Positions 25,032-33,398 of a DNA stretch of 64,000 bases are shown in pieces. Source of the stretch: AC-32 sp963763475 (GTDB taxonomy: Bacteria; Actinomycetota; Thermoleophilia; Gaiellales; Gaiellaceae); the NCBI GenBank assembly GCA_963763475.1, contig CAVXOR010000002.1:558001-622000 (forward strand), given 5' to 3'. Position numbers and translations under genes: made by a program. Under the pieces are notes generated by a model that was given only the letters and a program-made list of their open reading frames with translations, was not told the origin of the DNA and made no database searches. Each line of letters begins with the position of its first letter. Position 1 is the first letter of the stretch.

Positions 25032-25808
25032 GTGGAACGGTTTGCAGGAAAGCGGGGTCTCGTCCTGGGCGTGGCCAACCGTCGCTCGATCGCCTGGGCG
25101 ATCGCGAAGCAGCTCGCAGAAGGCGGCGCCAGCCTCGCGTTCACCTACCAGGGCGAGCGGATCGAGAAGGGCGTGCGAGAGCTCGCCGAGAGCGTGGACG
25201 CGCCGCTCGTGACGGCCTGCGACGTCCGCTCGGACGAGGATCTCGAGCGCGTCTTCGGCGAGGTCGGCGAGACGTTCGGCGGGCAGCTCGACCTGCTCAT
25301 CCACTCGGTCGCGTTCGCGGCGGCCGAGGATCTCGAGGGGCGCTTCACCGACACTCCGCGCGACCGCTTCTGGATGGCGCTCGACGTCTCCGCCTACTCG
25401 CTCGTCGCGTGCTCGCGGCTGGTAGAGCCGCTGATGGAGGCCGCGGGCGGCGGCTCGATCCTGACCATGACCTACCTCGGCGGCGAGCGCGCCGTGCCGC
25501 ACTACAACGTGATGGGCGTCGCGAAGGCCACACTGGACTCGTCCGTGCAGTACCTCGCCTGGGACCTGGGGCGGAAGAACATCCGCGTGAACGCGATCTC
25601 CGCCGGCCCGGTGCGCACGCTTGCCGCCCGCTCGATCGCGGGCTTCCCGACGATGGAGTCGATCGTCGAGGAGCGCTCGCCGCTGCACCGTCCGATCGAC
25701 GCCGACGACGTGGGCGCGGCGGGCGCGTATCTCCTCTCGGACGCAGCGAAGAACGTGACCGCGACGACGCTGTACGTCGATGCGGGGTACCACGCTATGG
25801 GAATGTGA
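25032..25808 (+). CDS. fabI: Enoyl-[acyl-carrier-protein] reductase (FabI type)
   Basis: 258 residues, GTG start. Last reduction step of fatty-acid elongation, NADH dependent. The divergent-SDR cofactor motif is GVANRRSIAWAIAKQLAEGG, the active site HYNVMGVAKATLD provides Tyr-x6-Lys, and GPVRTLAARSIAGF is the FabI substrate loop. DAGYHAMGM at the C-terminus is also family-typical. Its 3' end overlaps the convergent membrane-protein gene by 14 bp. Confidence 0.95.
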   Translation: MERFAGKRGLVLGVANRRSIAWAIAKQLAEGGASLAFTYQGERIEKGVRELAESVDAPLVTACDVRSDEDLERVFGEVGETFGGQLDLLIHSVAFAAAEDLEGRFTDTPRDRFWMALDVSAYSLVACSRLVEPLMEAAGGGSILTMTYLGGERAVPHYNVMGVAKATLDSSVQYLAWDLGRKNIRVNAISAGPVRTLAARSIAGFPTMESIVEERSPLHRPIDADDVGAAGAYLLSDAAKNVTATTLYVDAGYHAMGM

Positions 25809-27672
25809 GCTTCAGCCCGCGGTCGGCGCGGTCGACGTCGACGCCGATCAGCCACCAGCCCGCGCGCCCGATGCGAATCGAAACGGGCCTGCTGACACGC
25901 AGCGCCCGCACCGGCCGCCGGTTCAGCGACAGCGTCACGCGCACGGGGTCGTGAGTCGTGAGGTGGAGGCGCACCTGCCCGCGGGTCCAGAAGGCGGCGT
26001 GGCGGTAGCGGGGCGAGCCGCCTTGCCAGCCATCGCACAAGACGATGCGCCTGCTCGGCTCGGGAACGGGTGACGATCCGCCGGAGCGGCCGCGCTCGAG
26101 CATCGTCACGCCGTCGTCTCGCGCCACCTGGCCGAAGCCGTGTCCGAGCAGCTCGCGCCAGGCGAACCAGCCGGTCTCGCCGGCGAGGCCGCGGTGGAAG
26201 GCCACGTAGTGGACATCGAGCCGCCGCAGGAGCGCGTCGTCGCCGCGTCGCCAGTCGCCGCAGTTCAGCTCGGACAGCCGTAGCGAGAGCCGCGCGGCCG
26301 GTTTCGGCGCGATCGTCGAGTAGCCGCCGGGCCGCTCGCGCCGGGCCAGCTGGTCGTACCAGAGGTAGATCGAGCCGAGGTGAACGTTCGGGTGCTGCAC
26401 CGGCAGCTCGAGCAACCGCCCCGGTGCGCTCAGGCCCGCGTACGCCCGTCTCCCGGGCTCGGCCGCCGCAGCCTCGTAGATCGAGACGCGCAGGTCGGCC
26501 GCGACGAGCACGAGCAGCGCGGCGACCAGCACCCAGCGCAGCCGTGCGACGGCGAAGGCGGCCAGAGCGGCCAGCGCCAGGCAGGCAACCGGCAGCTGCC
26601 GCTCGGGCACGCGCGGGTAGCGCAGCGGCGGGAGGTGGTGCCAGAGCGTCGAGTAGAGCGGGAAGTGGGTCCCGAGCGCGAGCAGCATCGGCACGAGCGC
26701 GCCGACCGCGAGCACCGCGACGAGCCACCAGCGTCTCGCCCGCACCAGTACGACCAACCCCACCAGCGCGAGCAGCGGCGTCAGCCAGCCAAGGAAGACG
26801 AAGCTCTCGAGCCCGTGCCGCGGGTGGCGGGTGACGAAGTCGAGCCCGGTCGCCGAGTAGTGCGCCACCTCCCGCAACGAGCGACCGCCGGAGCCGATCC
26901 CGCTCGTCGAGTAGTGCCCGACCAGCAGCGCAGCCGCCAGCGCCGGCAGGGTCGCGAGCGCGCCGCCGAGCCACGCGCCGCGGCAGAGCGCGTAAAGCAG
27001 GAAGAACGGGATCGCCCCGAGCGCGAGATGCACGTCGGAGAACGGAATCGACGCGAGCGCGACGCCCGCACCCATGAACCACCAGGGCGAGCCTCGCCTG
27101 CCGCGCTCCAGGGCCCACAACGAGAGCGGCAGCAGCGCCGAGATCGGCCCGCGCAGGTGTCCGGCACTCTGCGCGACGCGGTAGGGCTCCAGCGCGAATA
27201 CGAGCCCGCCGAACGCCGCGGCCGCCGCGGACAGGGCCAGCTCGCGCAGCCAGAGATACGCGAACCCGCCGGCGGCGAGGTAGGTCAACAGCAGGAACAG
27301 GTTCCATGCACGCACGTGGCCGAAGAGCGCGTCGAGCGGCCAGAAGACCAGGCCGAAAGGCCAGCCGCCGAAGTTCCAGCGCGGCGGGCTCTCGGGCCGG
27401 AAGGTGTAAGGGTCGCGCCACGGCGCCCGCCCGTGCTCGAGCTGGTGCCCAACGAGCCAGAGGTGGTACTCCGCCTGCAGGTGGTCGCCCGCGGCCGCCT
27501 CTCCGGGGACGGGGGTCCCGCGCGCGAGGAACCGCGAGCCGGCGTGCGAGAGCTGCGGCGCGATCGCGACCAGGCCGGCGCCGAGGTAGAGCGCGACGAG
27601 GAGCGCTACAAGGCCTGGGCGGCCGAGAGCAGCTCGTCGAAGTCCGGCACCTCTGCCGCCTCGTACCGCCAT
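25795..27672 (-). CDS. Multi-spanning membrane protein, glycosyltransferase-C-like
   Basis: 625 residues with about 10-11 hydrophobic helices in the first 400, then an extracytoplasmic soluble region of about 200. The pattern (charged loop between helices 1 and 2 with PWRDPYTFRPESPP, then ALEPYRVAQSAGHLRGP and PLRYPRVPERQLPV) resembles polyprenyl-phosphate sugar transferases (GT-C) and related YfhO-like proteins, but no diagnostic motif is certain. The only in-frame start upstream of the first helix is ATG 27672, which makes a 67-bp same-strand overlap with the selenocysteine peroxiredoxin gene. Confidence 0.7.
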   Translation of the reverse strand: MAVRGGRGAGLRRAALGRPGLVALLVALYLGAGLVAIAPQLSHAGSRFLARGTPVPGEAAAGDHLQAEYHLWLVGHQLEHGRAPWRDPYTFRPESPPRWNFGGWPFGLVFWPLDALFGHVRAWNLFLLLTYLAAGGFAYLWLRELALSAAAAAFGGLVFALEPYRVAQSAGHLRGPISALLPLSLWALERGRRGSPWWFMGAGVALASIPFSDVHLALGAIPFFLLYALCRGAWLGGALATLPALAAALLVGHYSTSGIGSGGRSLREVAHYSATGLDFVTRHPRHGLESFVFLGWLTPLLALVGLVVLVRARRWWLVAVLAVGALVPMLLALGTHFPLYSTLWHHLPPLRYPRVPERQLPVACLALAALAAFAVARLRWVLVAALLVLVAADLRVSIYEAAAAEPGRRAYAGLSAPGRLLELPVQHPNVHLGSIYLWYDQLARRERPGGYSTIAPKPAARLSLRLSELNCGDWRRGDDALLRRLDVHYVAFHRGLAGETGWFAWRELLGHGFGQVARDDGVTMLERGRSGGSSPVPEPSRRIVLCDGWQGGSPRYRHAAFWTRGQVRLHLTTHDPVRVTLSLNRRPVRALRVSRPVSIRIGRAGWWLIGVDVDRADRGLKLTFP

Positions 27673-28064
27673 GCCCCGCGGACCGTACCGCTCCGGTCGA
27701 CCAGGAAGGCTGTCCGCTCGGCGATGTCCTTGAAGCCGCGGAAGTCGTGTGCGATCCCGAAGGCGTGCACCGCCTCGGCGTTCCAGTCCGAGAGCAGCGG
27801 GAAGTTCAGGTCGAGCGCCTGCATCCAGGAGATGTGCGTCCACGGCGAGTCGCGCGAGATCCCCGCCGCCCGCACGCCCGCCTGCTCGAACTCCTCGCTC
27901 CTGTCACGCAGGAGCTCCATCTCGCTCGTTCAGGTCGCGGACCAGTCGAACAGGTAGAAGAGCAGCAAGAGCGACTTGTCGGCCGCGAGCTCCCGCAGGG
28001 AGACCGGCTCCCGTGGCCCCATCCAGACCTGCGCGTCCGGAAATTGCTCGCCGACCTGCAGCAC
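27606..28064 (-). CDS. Peroxiredoxin-like selenoprotein (AhpC/TSA family) with in-frame TGA (TxxU)
   Basis: 152 residues, GTG start (VLQVGEQFPDAQVW). The frame is interrupted only by TGA at 27932-27930, codon 45, in FDWSAT-U-TSEMELLRD. In AhpC/TSA enzymes this is the position of the peroxidatic Cys, so Sec45 would be the peroxidatic residue. The downstream part is intact AhpE/BCP-like sequence: AAGISRDSPWTHISWMQ, LNFPLLSDWNAEA and TAFLVDRSGTVRGAWRY. No second conserved Cys is seen, so a 1-Sec mechanism needing an external reductant is likely. Gene lies 9 bp after the M14 peptidase and overlaps the membrane-protein gene by 67 bp. Confidence 0.88.
27897..27932 (-). promoter_or_regulatory. Candidate bacterial SECIS after the TGA of the peroxiredoxin gene
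   Basis: After UGA and 14 nt, GCUCCUG-CGUGA-CAGGAGC forms a perfect 7-bp stem with a 5-nt loop containing GU. The first loop G is 23 nt from the UGA, close to the spacing of the Escherichia coli fdhF SECIS loop. It lies wholly in the coding sequence, as expected in bacteria. Confidence 0.68.
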
Positions 28065-28073
28065 GGGGCGAGC

Positions 28074-28769
28074 TTACGGCACGGACAGGGCGAGCACTGC
28101 TTTCGCATTCCGCCGTGCGGTCGGAGTCGAGATGCCCCCGCCGGGGAACTCGACCACGAATGCAGGTGAGCCTGGAAAGCGCCGCCGCTGCCAGCGGGTG
28201 GCGGCTCCGCGAGGTGCGGTCAGCTTGCGGTACGGCAGGCCGCTCAGCCGCGCGTAGCGCTTCAGCACGGCGACGTGCGGGTCGGAGCCGTAGACCTCGG
28301 CCAGCGGCTGGTGGTACCAGATCGTCAGCCTCGGCTCGATCCGCAGGATGAAGGCGCGCATCGCCCGGTTCTCCGGCTCCGACAACCGCCGCGGGCCCGA
28401 GTAGTAGCCGTCCCAGGGCGCGCCGTTCGGCACCCAGGCGGACGGCCAGTTGCGGTTGAGGTCGACGCCGTGCGCGTTCTGGCGCGTCCCCGCGGCGAGG
28501 CCGTCCGGGTTGACGGTGGGAACTAGCCAGAGGTGGACGTGCGTCGGCAGGGGCAGCCGGCGCAGCTGCGCGACCACAGCCAACCCGGCCGGCTCGTTGC
28601 CGTGGATCGCGCCGACGACGAGCGTCGCCGGCGCGGAAAGGTCACCCCGCTCGTAGGCGACGATTGCCCGGCCTCGGACGGAGTGCCCGATCACGACGCG
28701 CTCCGGGGCCGCGGCAGCGAGGCCTGCTGCGGCGAGCACGGCGGCGAGTCCGATCAGGGCACGCAGCAC
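28074..28769 (-). CDS. Exported M14-family zinc carboxypeptidase/amidase
   Basis: 231 residues. Hydrophobic signal at 1-22 (LRALIGLAAVLAAAGLAAAA). Zinc ligands His and Glu in GAIHGNEPAG and His in WYHQPLAEVYG, with NPDG and GVDLNRNWPS as in MpaA-like murein-peptide amidases; the catalytic Glu is in FVVEFPGGG. Likely acts on peptides or peptidoglycan stems outside the membrane. The GTG start overlaps the propeller-protein stop by 16 bp. Confidence 0.85.
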   Translation of the reverse strand: MLRALIGLAAVLAAAGLAAAAPERVVIGHSVRGRAIVAYERGDLSAPATLVVGAIHGNEPAGLAVVAQLRRLPLPTHVHLWLVPTVNPDGLAAGTRQNAHGVDLNRNWPSAWVPNGAPWDGYYSGPRRLSEPENRAMRAFILRIEPRLTIWYHQPLAEVYGSDPHVAVLKRYARLSGLPYRKLTAPRGAATRWQRRRFPGSPAFVVEFPGGGISTPTARRNAKAVLALSVP

Positions 28770-29848
28770 CAGCCCTGGATCTTGGCATCGCTCCCGAATT
28801 GCTGCCTGATCCGCGCGACGGCGACGATCTTCCGTCGCCCGGTGCGGACGAAGACCCATTGATTCGCGGTCGGCCAGGTGATCAGCACCCACCGCCCGTC
28901 GGGTGAGGGCTGGAGCTGGCGCATGACGCCGGTGCCGCCGAAGATCACGGGGCCGCCCGAGATCCAGAAGACGTTGCTGCTGACCCCGGCGACGCGGATT
29001 GCCGCCGCGCGTCCCCTGGGGCCGACGAGCGCGGCATCGTTGTCGAGGGTCGCGTCGGAGGGATCGTCCTGCTCCACCACCTTGCCGTCGCGGTAGACGC
29101 GGGTCGCGTGCGGAGCGAAGACGAGCAGCAGCCGCCCGTCCTGCGACCAGGCCACCTTCCGGACGGCCTCGCCGATCGGCGCCGTGCGTTGCAACGGGGT
29201 GCCGCGGTCGACGTCGTAGACGACGGCCGAGCGTCCGTCCGCATAGGCGAGCACGCGGACGGGTCCGGGCCGCCATGCCGGCCTGACGGTCGAGGCACGG
29301 GCGACAGCGTGATCGCCCGTGCCGTCCCCGGCGACGATCCGCAGGCGGCCCGCGGAGACGTAGGCGATGCGGGTGTCGGTCCTCGTGCCGGCCCAAGCCG
29401 GGACCCGAGGCGCCGGCCGCGCCAGAGTCCAGCGCACCTCGCCCTTCGGGTCGAGCGCGACGAGCTGGTTCGCCCGCGTTGCGGCGACGAACAGGCCGTG
29501 CGGCGAGAACGCGGCGTCGCGGTAGCGGCCGAGGCGCCGCTTCGAACCGTCGGGCCGGACGAGCCAGAGGCCCGTGCGGCCGGACACCAGCAGCTGGCCG
29601 CGCGTCGGGAGCGAGAAGAGCGCGGGCGCCGCCCGCTCGACGCCGACCGCCTTGCGCAGCGAGTGGACGACCGAGCGGCCGGGCGGGCTGAGCGCGGCAG
29701 CGACGACAGCGGCGATCACGGCGAGCGCGACGAGCGGCTGCCAGTGGCGACGCGGCCAGGCGACGGGCTCGCGGTCGGCGTACGCGGCGCGCACGACCTG
29801 CCAGGCGCGCTCCTCGGCCTCGCGCTCGTACGGCGCCTGGAACCTCAC
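28754..29848 (-). CDS. Membrane-anchored beta-propeller-like protein, putative anti-sigma partner
   Basis: 364 residues. A short charged cytoplasmic N-terminus (about 1-33, YEREAEERAWQVVRAAYADR) precedes one transmembrane segment (about 34-54, WQPLVALAVIAAVVAAALSP) and a large external region with TolB/WD-like strand repeats (GLWLVRPDGSKRRLGRYRDA, RVYRDGKVVEQDDPS, QLQPSPDGRWVLITWP). The topology and the 4-bp GTGA overlap with the ECF sigma gene fit a membrane anti-sigma factor with an external sensor, although no zinc anti-sigma HxxxCxxC motif is present. Confidence 0.72.
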   Translation of the reverse strand: MRFQAPYEREAEERAWQVVRAAYADREPVAWPRRHWQPLVALAVIAAVVAAALSPPGRSVVHSLRKAVGVERAAPALFSLPTRGQLLVSGRTGLWLVRPDGSKRRLGRYRDAAFSPHGLFVAATRANQLVALDPKGEVRWTLARPAPRVPAWAGTRTDTRIAYVSAGRLRIVAGDGTGDHAVARASTVRPAWRPGPVRVLAYADGRSAVVYDVDRGTPLQRTAPIGEAVRKVAWSQDGRLLLVFAPHATRVYRDGKVVEQDDPSDATLDNDAALVGPRGRAAAIRVAGVSSNVFWISGGPVIFGGTGVMRQLQPSPDGRWVLITWPTANQWVFVRTGRRKIVAVARIRQQFGSDAKIQGWCCVP

Positions 29849-30351
29849 AGCCGCTCCTTCAGCGCGTCGAGCCCGCGGCGCAGGCGCGAGTTGACCGTCC
29901 CGCGCGGCAGCTCGAGCAGCTCGGCGATCTCGCCGGGTGTGTAGTCGAGCAGGTAGCGCAGCACGATCACCGCCCGGTGCTCCGGCGAGAGGCGGGCCAG
30001 CTCGGCCAGCAGCTCGTCGTCGCGCTCGGGCCGCTCGCGCGCGGGCACATCGACCGCCTCGGCCTCGGGGCGCAGGGACCGCGCCCGCGCCCAGTCGATC
30101 GCACGGTTGACCACGATCCGGTGCAGCCACGGCCCGAACGGCCGGCGGCGGTCGAAGCGGTCGAGGGCACGGACGGCGGCGAGGAAGCCTTCCTGGGCGA
30201 TGTCCTCGGCGGCAGCCGCATCCCGGACGACGAGGTAGGCGGCGCGGTAGGCGGCCGCCCAGTGCGCGCGGAAGAGCGCCTCGAAGTCAGAGGCCGACCC
30301 GGCCTGGGCCCGCCGCACCCAGGCGCGCTCGTCGCGGCCGGAGCCCGCCAT
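29845..30351 (-). CDS. ECF-type RNA polymerase sigma factor
   Basis: 168 residues. Region 2: DFEALFRAHWAAAYRAAYLV and DIAQEGFLAAVRALDRFDR, with RPFGPWLHRIVVNRAID. Region 4: LSPEHRAVIVLRYLLDYTPG then LELPRGTVNSRLRRGLDALK. First gene of a minus-strand operon that continues with the propeller protein, M14 peptidase, selenocysteine peroxiredoxin and a membrane protein, which suggests an envelope or peroxide stress regulon. The gap to the divergent DUF7144 gene is 138 bp. Confidence 0.92.
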   Translation of the reverse strand: MAGSGRDERAWVRRAQAGSASDFEALFRAHWAAAYRAAYLVVRDAAAAEDIAQEGFLAAVRALDRFDRRRPFGPWLHRIVVNRAIDWARARSLRPEAEAVDVPARERPERDDELLAELARLSPEHRAVIVLRYLLDYTPGEIAELLELPRGTVNSRLRRGLDALKERL

Positions 30352-30489
30352 TCGCCGACTATACGAGCGTGTTCACGCGGGAGGTCCATCGCGCCAGGTA
30401 CGTTCGCGCGCCCGGGTGAGGTCCGTCTGCAGGAGAGCCGGCGCCCCGAGCGAACCAGGACGGGGATAAACGCTCGAAAGGAGCGCTGA

Positions 30490-30894
30490 ATGGCGACGAA
30501 CGAACGCTGGGCCGGCTGGATCTCGTTTGCCGGACTACTGCTGGTGATCATCGCGATGCTGGACTTCTTCCAGGGCCTGATCGCGATCATCCGCGGCGAG
30601 TACTTCCTGCTCACGCCGAATCAGATCATCGTCTTCGACCTGAAGACGTGGGGCTGGATCACCCTGATCTGGGCGGTGATCGTGGGCCTGACCGGTTTCG
30701 GCCTGCTCGGAGCACAGAGCTGGGCGCGCTGGACGGCGATCGTGGTCGGCAGCCTGAACTTCATCCTGCTGCTGAGCTTCGTGGGGGCCGCCCAGTACCC
30801 GCTCTGGGCCCTGACGATCATGATCCTGAACATCATCGTGCTGTACGCGCTCATCGTTCACTGGAGCGCAGTGCGCGAGCCGTCGTACGGCTGA
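30490..30894 (+). CDS. Four-helix membrane protein, DUF7144-like
   Basis: 134 residues almost entirely in four hydrophobic segments: about 10-33, 53-74, 80-100 and 103-124, beginning WAGWISFAGLLLVIIAMLDF. The GW..FAG..L...G and W.W..L..G pattern is that of the small actinobacterial family DUF7144. Function unknown. GGAG lies upstream of the ATG. A strong inverted repeat follows the stop. Confidence 0.8.
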   Translation: MATNERWAGWISFAGLLLVIIAMLDFFQGLIAIIRGEYFLLTPNQIIVFDLKTWGWITLIWAVIVGLTGFGLLGAQSWARWTAIVVGSLNFILLLSFVGAAQYPLWALTIMILNIIVLYALIVHWSAVREPSYG

Positions 30895-30906
30895 TGGATC
30901 CCGTGG

Positions 30907-30934
30907 GGTCAGGCCTGCGCGAGCAGGCCTGACC
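30907..30934 (+). terminator. Perfect 12-bp inverted repeat with GCGA tetraloop
   Basis: GGTCAGGCCTGC - gcga - GCAGGCCTGACC, 12 perfect pairs closed by a GNRA-type tetraloop, 12 bp after the DUF7144 stop. No T-tract follows, so either a T-less terminator or an RNA 3'-end protecting hairpin. It works on both strands. Confidence 0.6.
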
Positions 30935-30982
30935 ACCGCGCTCACTCTGGAACCTTTGCGGTTCCGGCGGTGTAGAGGCTGT

Positions 30983-31804
30983 ATGAAGCCCGGGGTGCTC
31001 GTCCTAGCGGTGATCGCGGCTGTGGTGGTCGCGGCATCGGCTGCGGGCGCGGGCCCCTCGCCCGGAGTCGTCTTCGGGTCGCAGGGCGTCGTGTCACGCG
31101 ACGGGAAGGTGCGCTACCTGACGCTGCGGGCCGGCGGCGGCACCCTGGTCGAAGCGGTCGCGACCCGGAGCGGCCTCGTCCGTCACTCGCGGTTCCTCAA
31201 AGGCGTGTTCGGGATTCCGCTCGTCGCCTACGACGGCTCGACGGGCGGTCTCTCGCGCGACGGACGCCGCCTCGTCGTCTACGCGACCGTGCGGGGCGCT
31301 CGGCAGGCGAAGACGCGCTTCGCCGTCCTCGATCCGCAGACGCTGAAGGTGCGGTCCCGCTTTGCCCTGGACGGCGACTTCGGGTTCGACGCCCTCTCGC
31401 CGGACGGCTCCCTCATGTACTTGATCCAGATCAAGGGCAACAATGGCTCGGGCCTCGTCTACGACGTCCGCGCGCTCGACGTCGGCACCGGGCGCCTCCT
31501 TCCGGGAGCGATCGTCGACCGGCGGGAGCCCGACGAGAAGATGACCGGCATCCCGATGACCCGGGTCGGCAGCGACGACGCGAGCTGGGCCTACACGCTC
31601 TACTCGAAGTCCTCCGATGGCGCGTTCGTCCACGCGCTCCACACAACCGCTCGCGAGGCCTTCTGCATTGACCTGAGGCTCGGAGTCGCGGCCGACCAGC
31701 TCGGACACGTGCGCATGCGCCTGCGCGCCAATGCCCTGCAGCTCCGCCTGCGCGGGAAGACGATCGCGACGATCGACACGCGCACCTTCGAAGTCAAGCG
31801 TTAG
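30983..31804 (+). CDS. Exported protein of unknown function, beta-propeller-like
   Basis: 273 residues. Signal peptide 1-25 (VLVLAVIAAVVVAASAAGAG). The mature region has repeated strand/turn units of the TolB/YncE type (GGLSRDGRRLVVYATVRGA, DALSPDGSLMYLIQIKG, DVRALDVGTGRLLPGAIVDR), so a surface or periplasmic propeller is likely. No catalytic residues are evident. Its stop TAG overlaps the TAA of the convergent ligase gene (TTAG 31801-31804). Confidence 0.75.
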   Translation: MKPGVLVLAVIAAVVVAASAAGAGPSPGVVFGSQGVVSRDGKVRYLTLRAGGGTLVEAVATRSGLVRHSRFLKGVFGIPLVAYDGSTGGLSRDGRRLVVYATVRGARQAKTRFAVLDPQTLKVRSRFALDGDFGFDALSPDGSLMYLIQIKGNNGSGLVYDVRALDVGTGRLLPGAIVDRREPDEKMTGIPMTRVGSDDASWAYTLYSKSSDGAFVHALHTTAREAFCIDLRLGVAADQLGHVRMRLRANALQLRLRGKTIATIDTRTFEVKR

Positions 31805-32997
31805 ACAGGGACCGCGGCCGCCTCGGTCGCGTTCGCGATCTCGCTGACGACCTCGACGATGTCGCGGTTCGCGTTCCAGATGCGGCGCTGGCGGTCGGAG
31901 CCGTTTCCTCGCGCGAGGATCTCGTTGATCCCCTCGAGCTCGCGGTCCGCGCCGAGCTCGCGCGCATGCGGTTCGATCTCCTTCAGCGTGCGGCGCACCA
32001 GCTGCGCGACCGGCAAGCGGTTGCGCCGGCCGCGCTCGAGGTCCATCACGGGCGCCTCCAGCCCGTAGCGGGCGGCGAGCCACTTGTTCTCGGTGGTCAG
32101 GATCCGGTGGTACGAGGGGATCTCGGCACCGACCGCGTGTCGCTCGCAGTAGAGCTTGACCAGCGCCTGGCAGAACGCGGCCAGCGCGACTGCGTCCTCG
32201 ACCCGGCTGACCGCGTCGCAGACGCGAATCTCGACCGTCCCGAAGCGCGGGTGCAGGCGGATGTCCCACCAAATGTGCGTGTAGTCCGCGATGCAGCCCG
32301 TCTTCTCGAGCTGACCGACGACTTCGGCGTAGTCGGCGTAGTCGCGGAAGCGCGGCGGTGGGCCGGAGCGCGGGAAGGCGGCGAAGACCATCTGCCGGCT
32401 CGAGGCCAGGCCGGTCGGCTCGCCGCGCCAGAAGGGCGAGCTGGCCGACAGCGCGAGCAGCGAGGAGAGGTGCGCGAGCAGGCCGTTGACGACCTTGATC
32501 GCCTTCTCGGCGTCGTCGACCGCGACGTGGATGTGCAGGCCGAAGATCAGCTCCCGGCGCGCCACGTACTGGAGCTGGTCGACGAGGTGCCGGTAACGGT
32601 CGCGGGCGGTGATCCGCTGGCGCTCGAAGAGCGAGAACGGGTGCGTCCCGGCCGAGCCGACGCGCATGCCCTCCCCGGAGGCGAGGCCGGTCACGTAAGC
32701 GCGCAGTTTGCGGAGCTCGCGGTCGACCTCGGCCGGCGAGCTGCAGACCGGCGTCGCGATCTCGAGCACGGATTGCATCAGCTCGGGATTGACACGCTGC
32801 TCGAGCTCGTGGCCCTCGGTCGCGGCGAGCACGGCCTCGACGTGCTGGACCAGGTCGAGGGTCTCGCCGTCGAGCAGCATGTACTCCTCCTCGACGCCGA
32901 GCGTGTACGGCTCGCCGGCGCCGAAGTTGTGGTCGAGCACGCTGCCGCCCTCGGCGAAGCTCTTACCGGTGATGGTGGCGGGAAAGATCTGCTTCAT
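31801..32997 (-). CDS. Carboxylate-amine ligase, GCS2/YbdK family
   Basis: 398 residues. The N-terminal TLGVEEEYMLLD and GLHIHVAVDD motifs, then RQMVFAAFPRSGPPPRF and FGTVEIRVCDAVSRVEDAVA, define the glutamate-cysteine ligase type 2 fold. YbdK members have weak glutamate-cysteine ligase activity in vitro; in actinobacteria the physiological product is uncertain. ATG overlaps the upstream Rid gene by 4 bp. Confidence 0.9.
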   Translation of the reverse strand: MKQIFPATITGKSFAEGGSVLDHNFGAGEPYTLGVEEEYMLLDGETLDLVQHVEAVLAATEGHELEQRVNPELMQSVLEIATPVCSSPAEVDRELRKLRAYVTGLASGEGMRVGSAGTHPFSLFERQRITARDRYRHLVDQLQYVARRELIFGLHIHVAVDDAEKAIKVVNGLLAHLSSLLALSASSPFWRGEPTGLASSRQMVFAAFPRSGPPPRFRDYADYAEVVGQLEKTGCIADYTHIWWDIRLHPRFGTVEIRVCDAVSRVEDAVALAAFCQALVKLYCERHAVGAEIPSYHRILTTENKWLAARYGLEAPVMDLERGRRNRLPVAQLVRRTLKEIEPHARELGADRELEGINEILARGNGSDRQRRIWNANRDIVEVVSEIANATEAAAVPV

Positions 32998-33380
32998 TCC
33001 GGGACGAAGGCCTCCAACTCGATCTCGAGCAGCCAGCGCGGATCGAGCAGCGCTGCGACGACGTAACTGGTGTTCACCGGTTTGACGTCACTGAACACTT
33101 CGCCGTGGGCGCGGGCGATCTCGGTGAAGTCCTCCGCGCGCGTGAGCATGATCCGGGTGCGCACGACGTGCTCCGCGGCCGCGCCGGCCTCGTCCAGCCC
33201 CGCGAGCGCGATCTCGAGGCAGCGGTGCGTCTGGCCGTAGGCGTCGTCGGGCGGGTCGGCGTCGTCGGGCATGATCGGCGCCGTCCCGGCGACCCAGGCG
33301 TGCGGGCCGACCCGCACCACCCGCGAGTACCCGGCGGCCTCGGCGAAGGGAGACACGGCGGGGACGATGCGCCGTTCCAT
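32994..33380 (-). CDS. Rid-family (YjgF/YER057c) protein
   Basis: 128 residues, small trimeric fold. Key Arg in VVRTRIMLTRAEDF and the terminal EIELEAFVP match Rid proteins, many of which hydrolyse reactive enamine/imine intermediates from PLP enzymes. Coupled to the YbdK-like ligase by an ATGA overlap. Only 18 bp separate its ATG from the divergent serine-hydrolase start. Confidence 0.85.
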   Translation of the reverse strand: MERRIVPAVSPFAEAAGYSRVVRVGPHAWVAGTAPIMPDDADPPDDAYGQTHRCLEIALAGLDEAGAAAEHVVRTRIMLTRAEDFTEIARAHGEVFSDVKPVNTSYVVAALLDPRWLLEIELEAFVPE

Positions 33381-33398
33381 CGCCCTAGTATCGAGGCT

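Noticed and set aside
27606..27920. 104-residue truncated peroxiredoxin starting at ATG 27920
   Set aside because: It would lack the N-terminal half of the thioredoxin fold and the active site, while the upstream in-frame sequence is clear family sequence.
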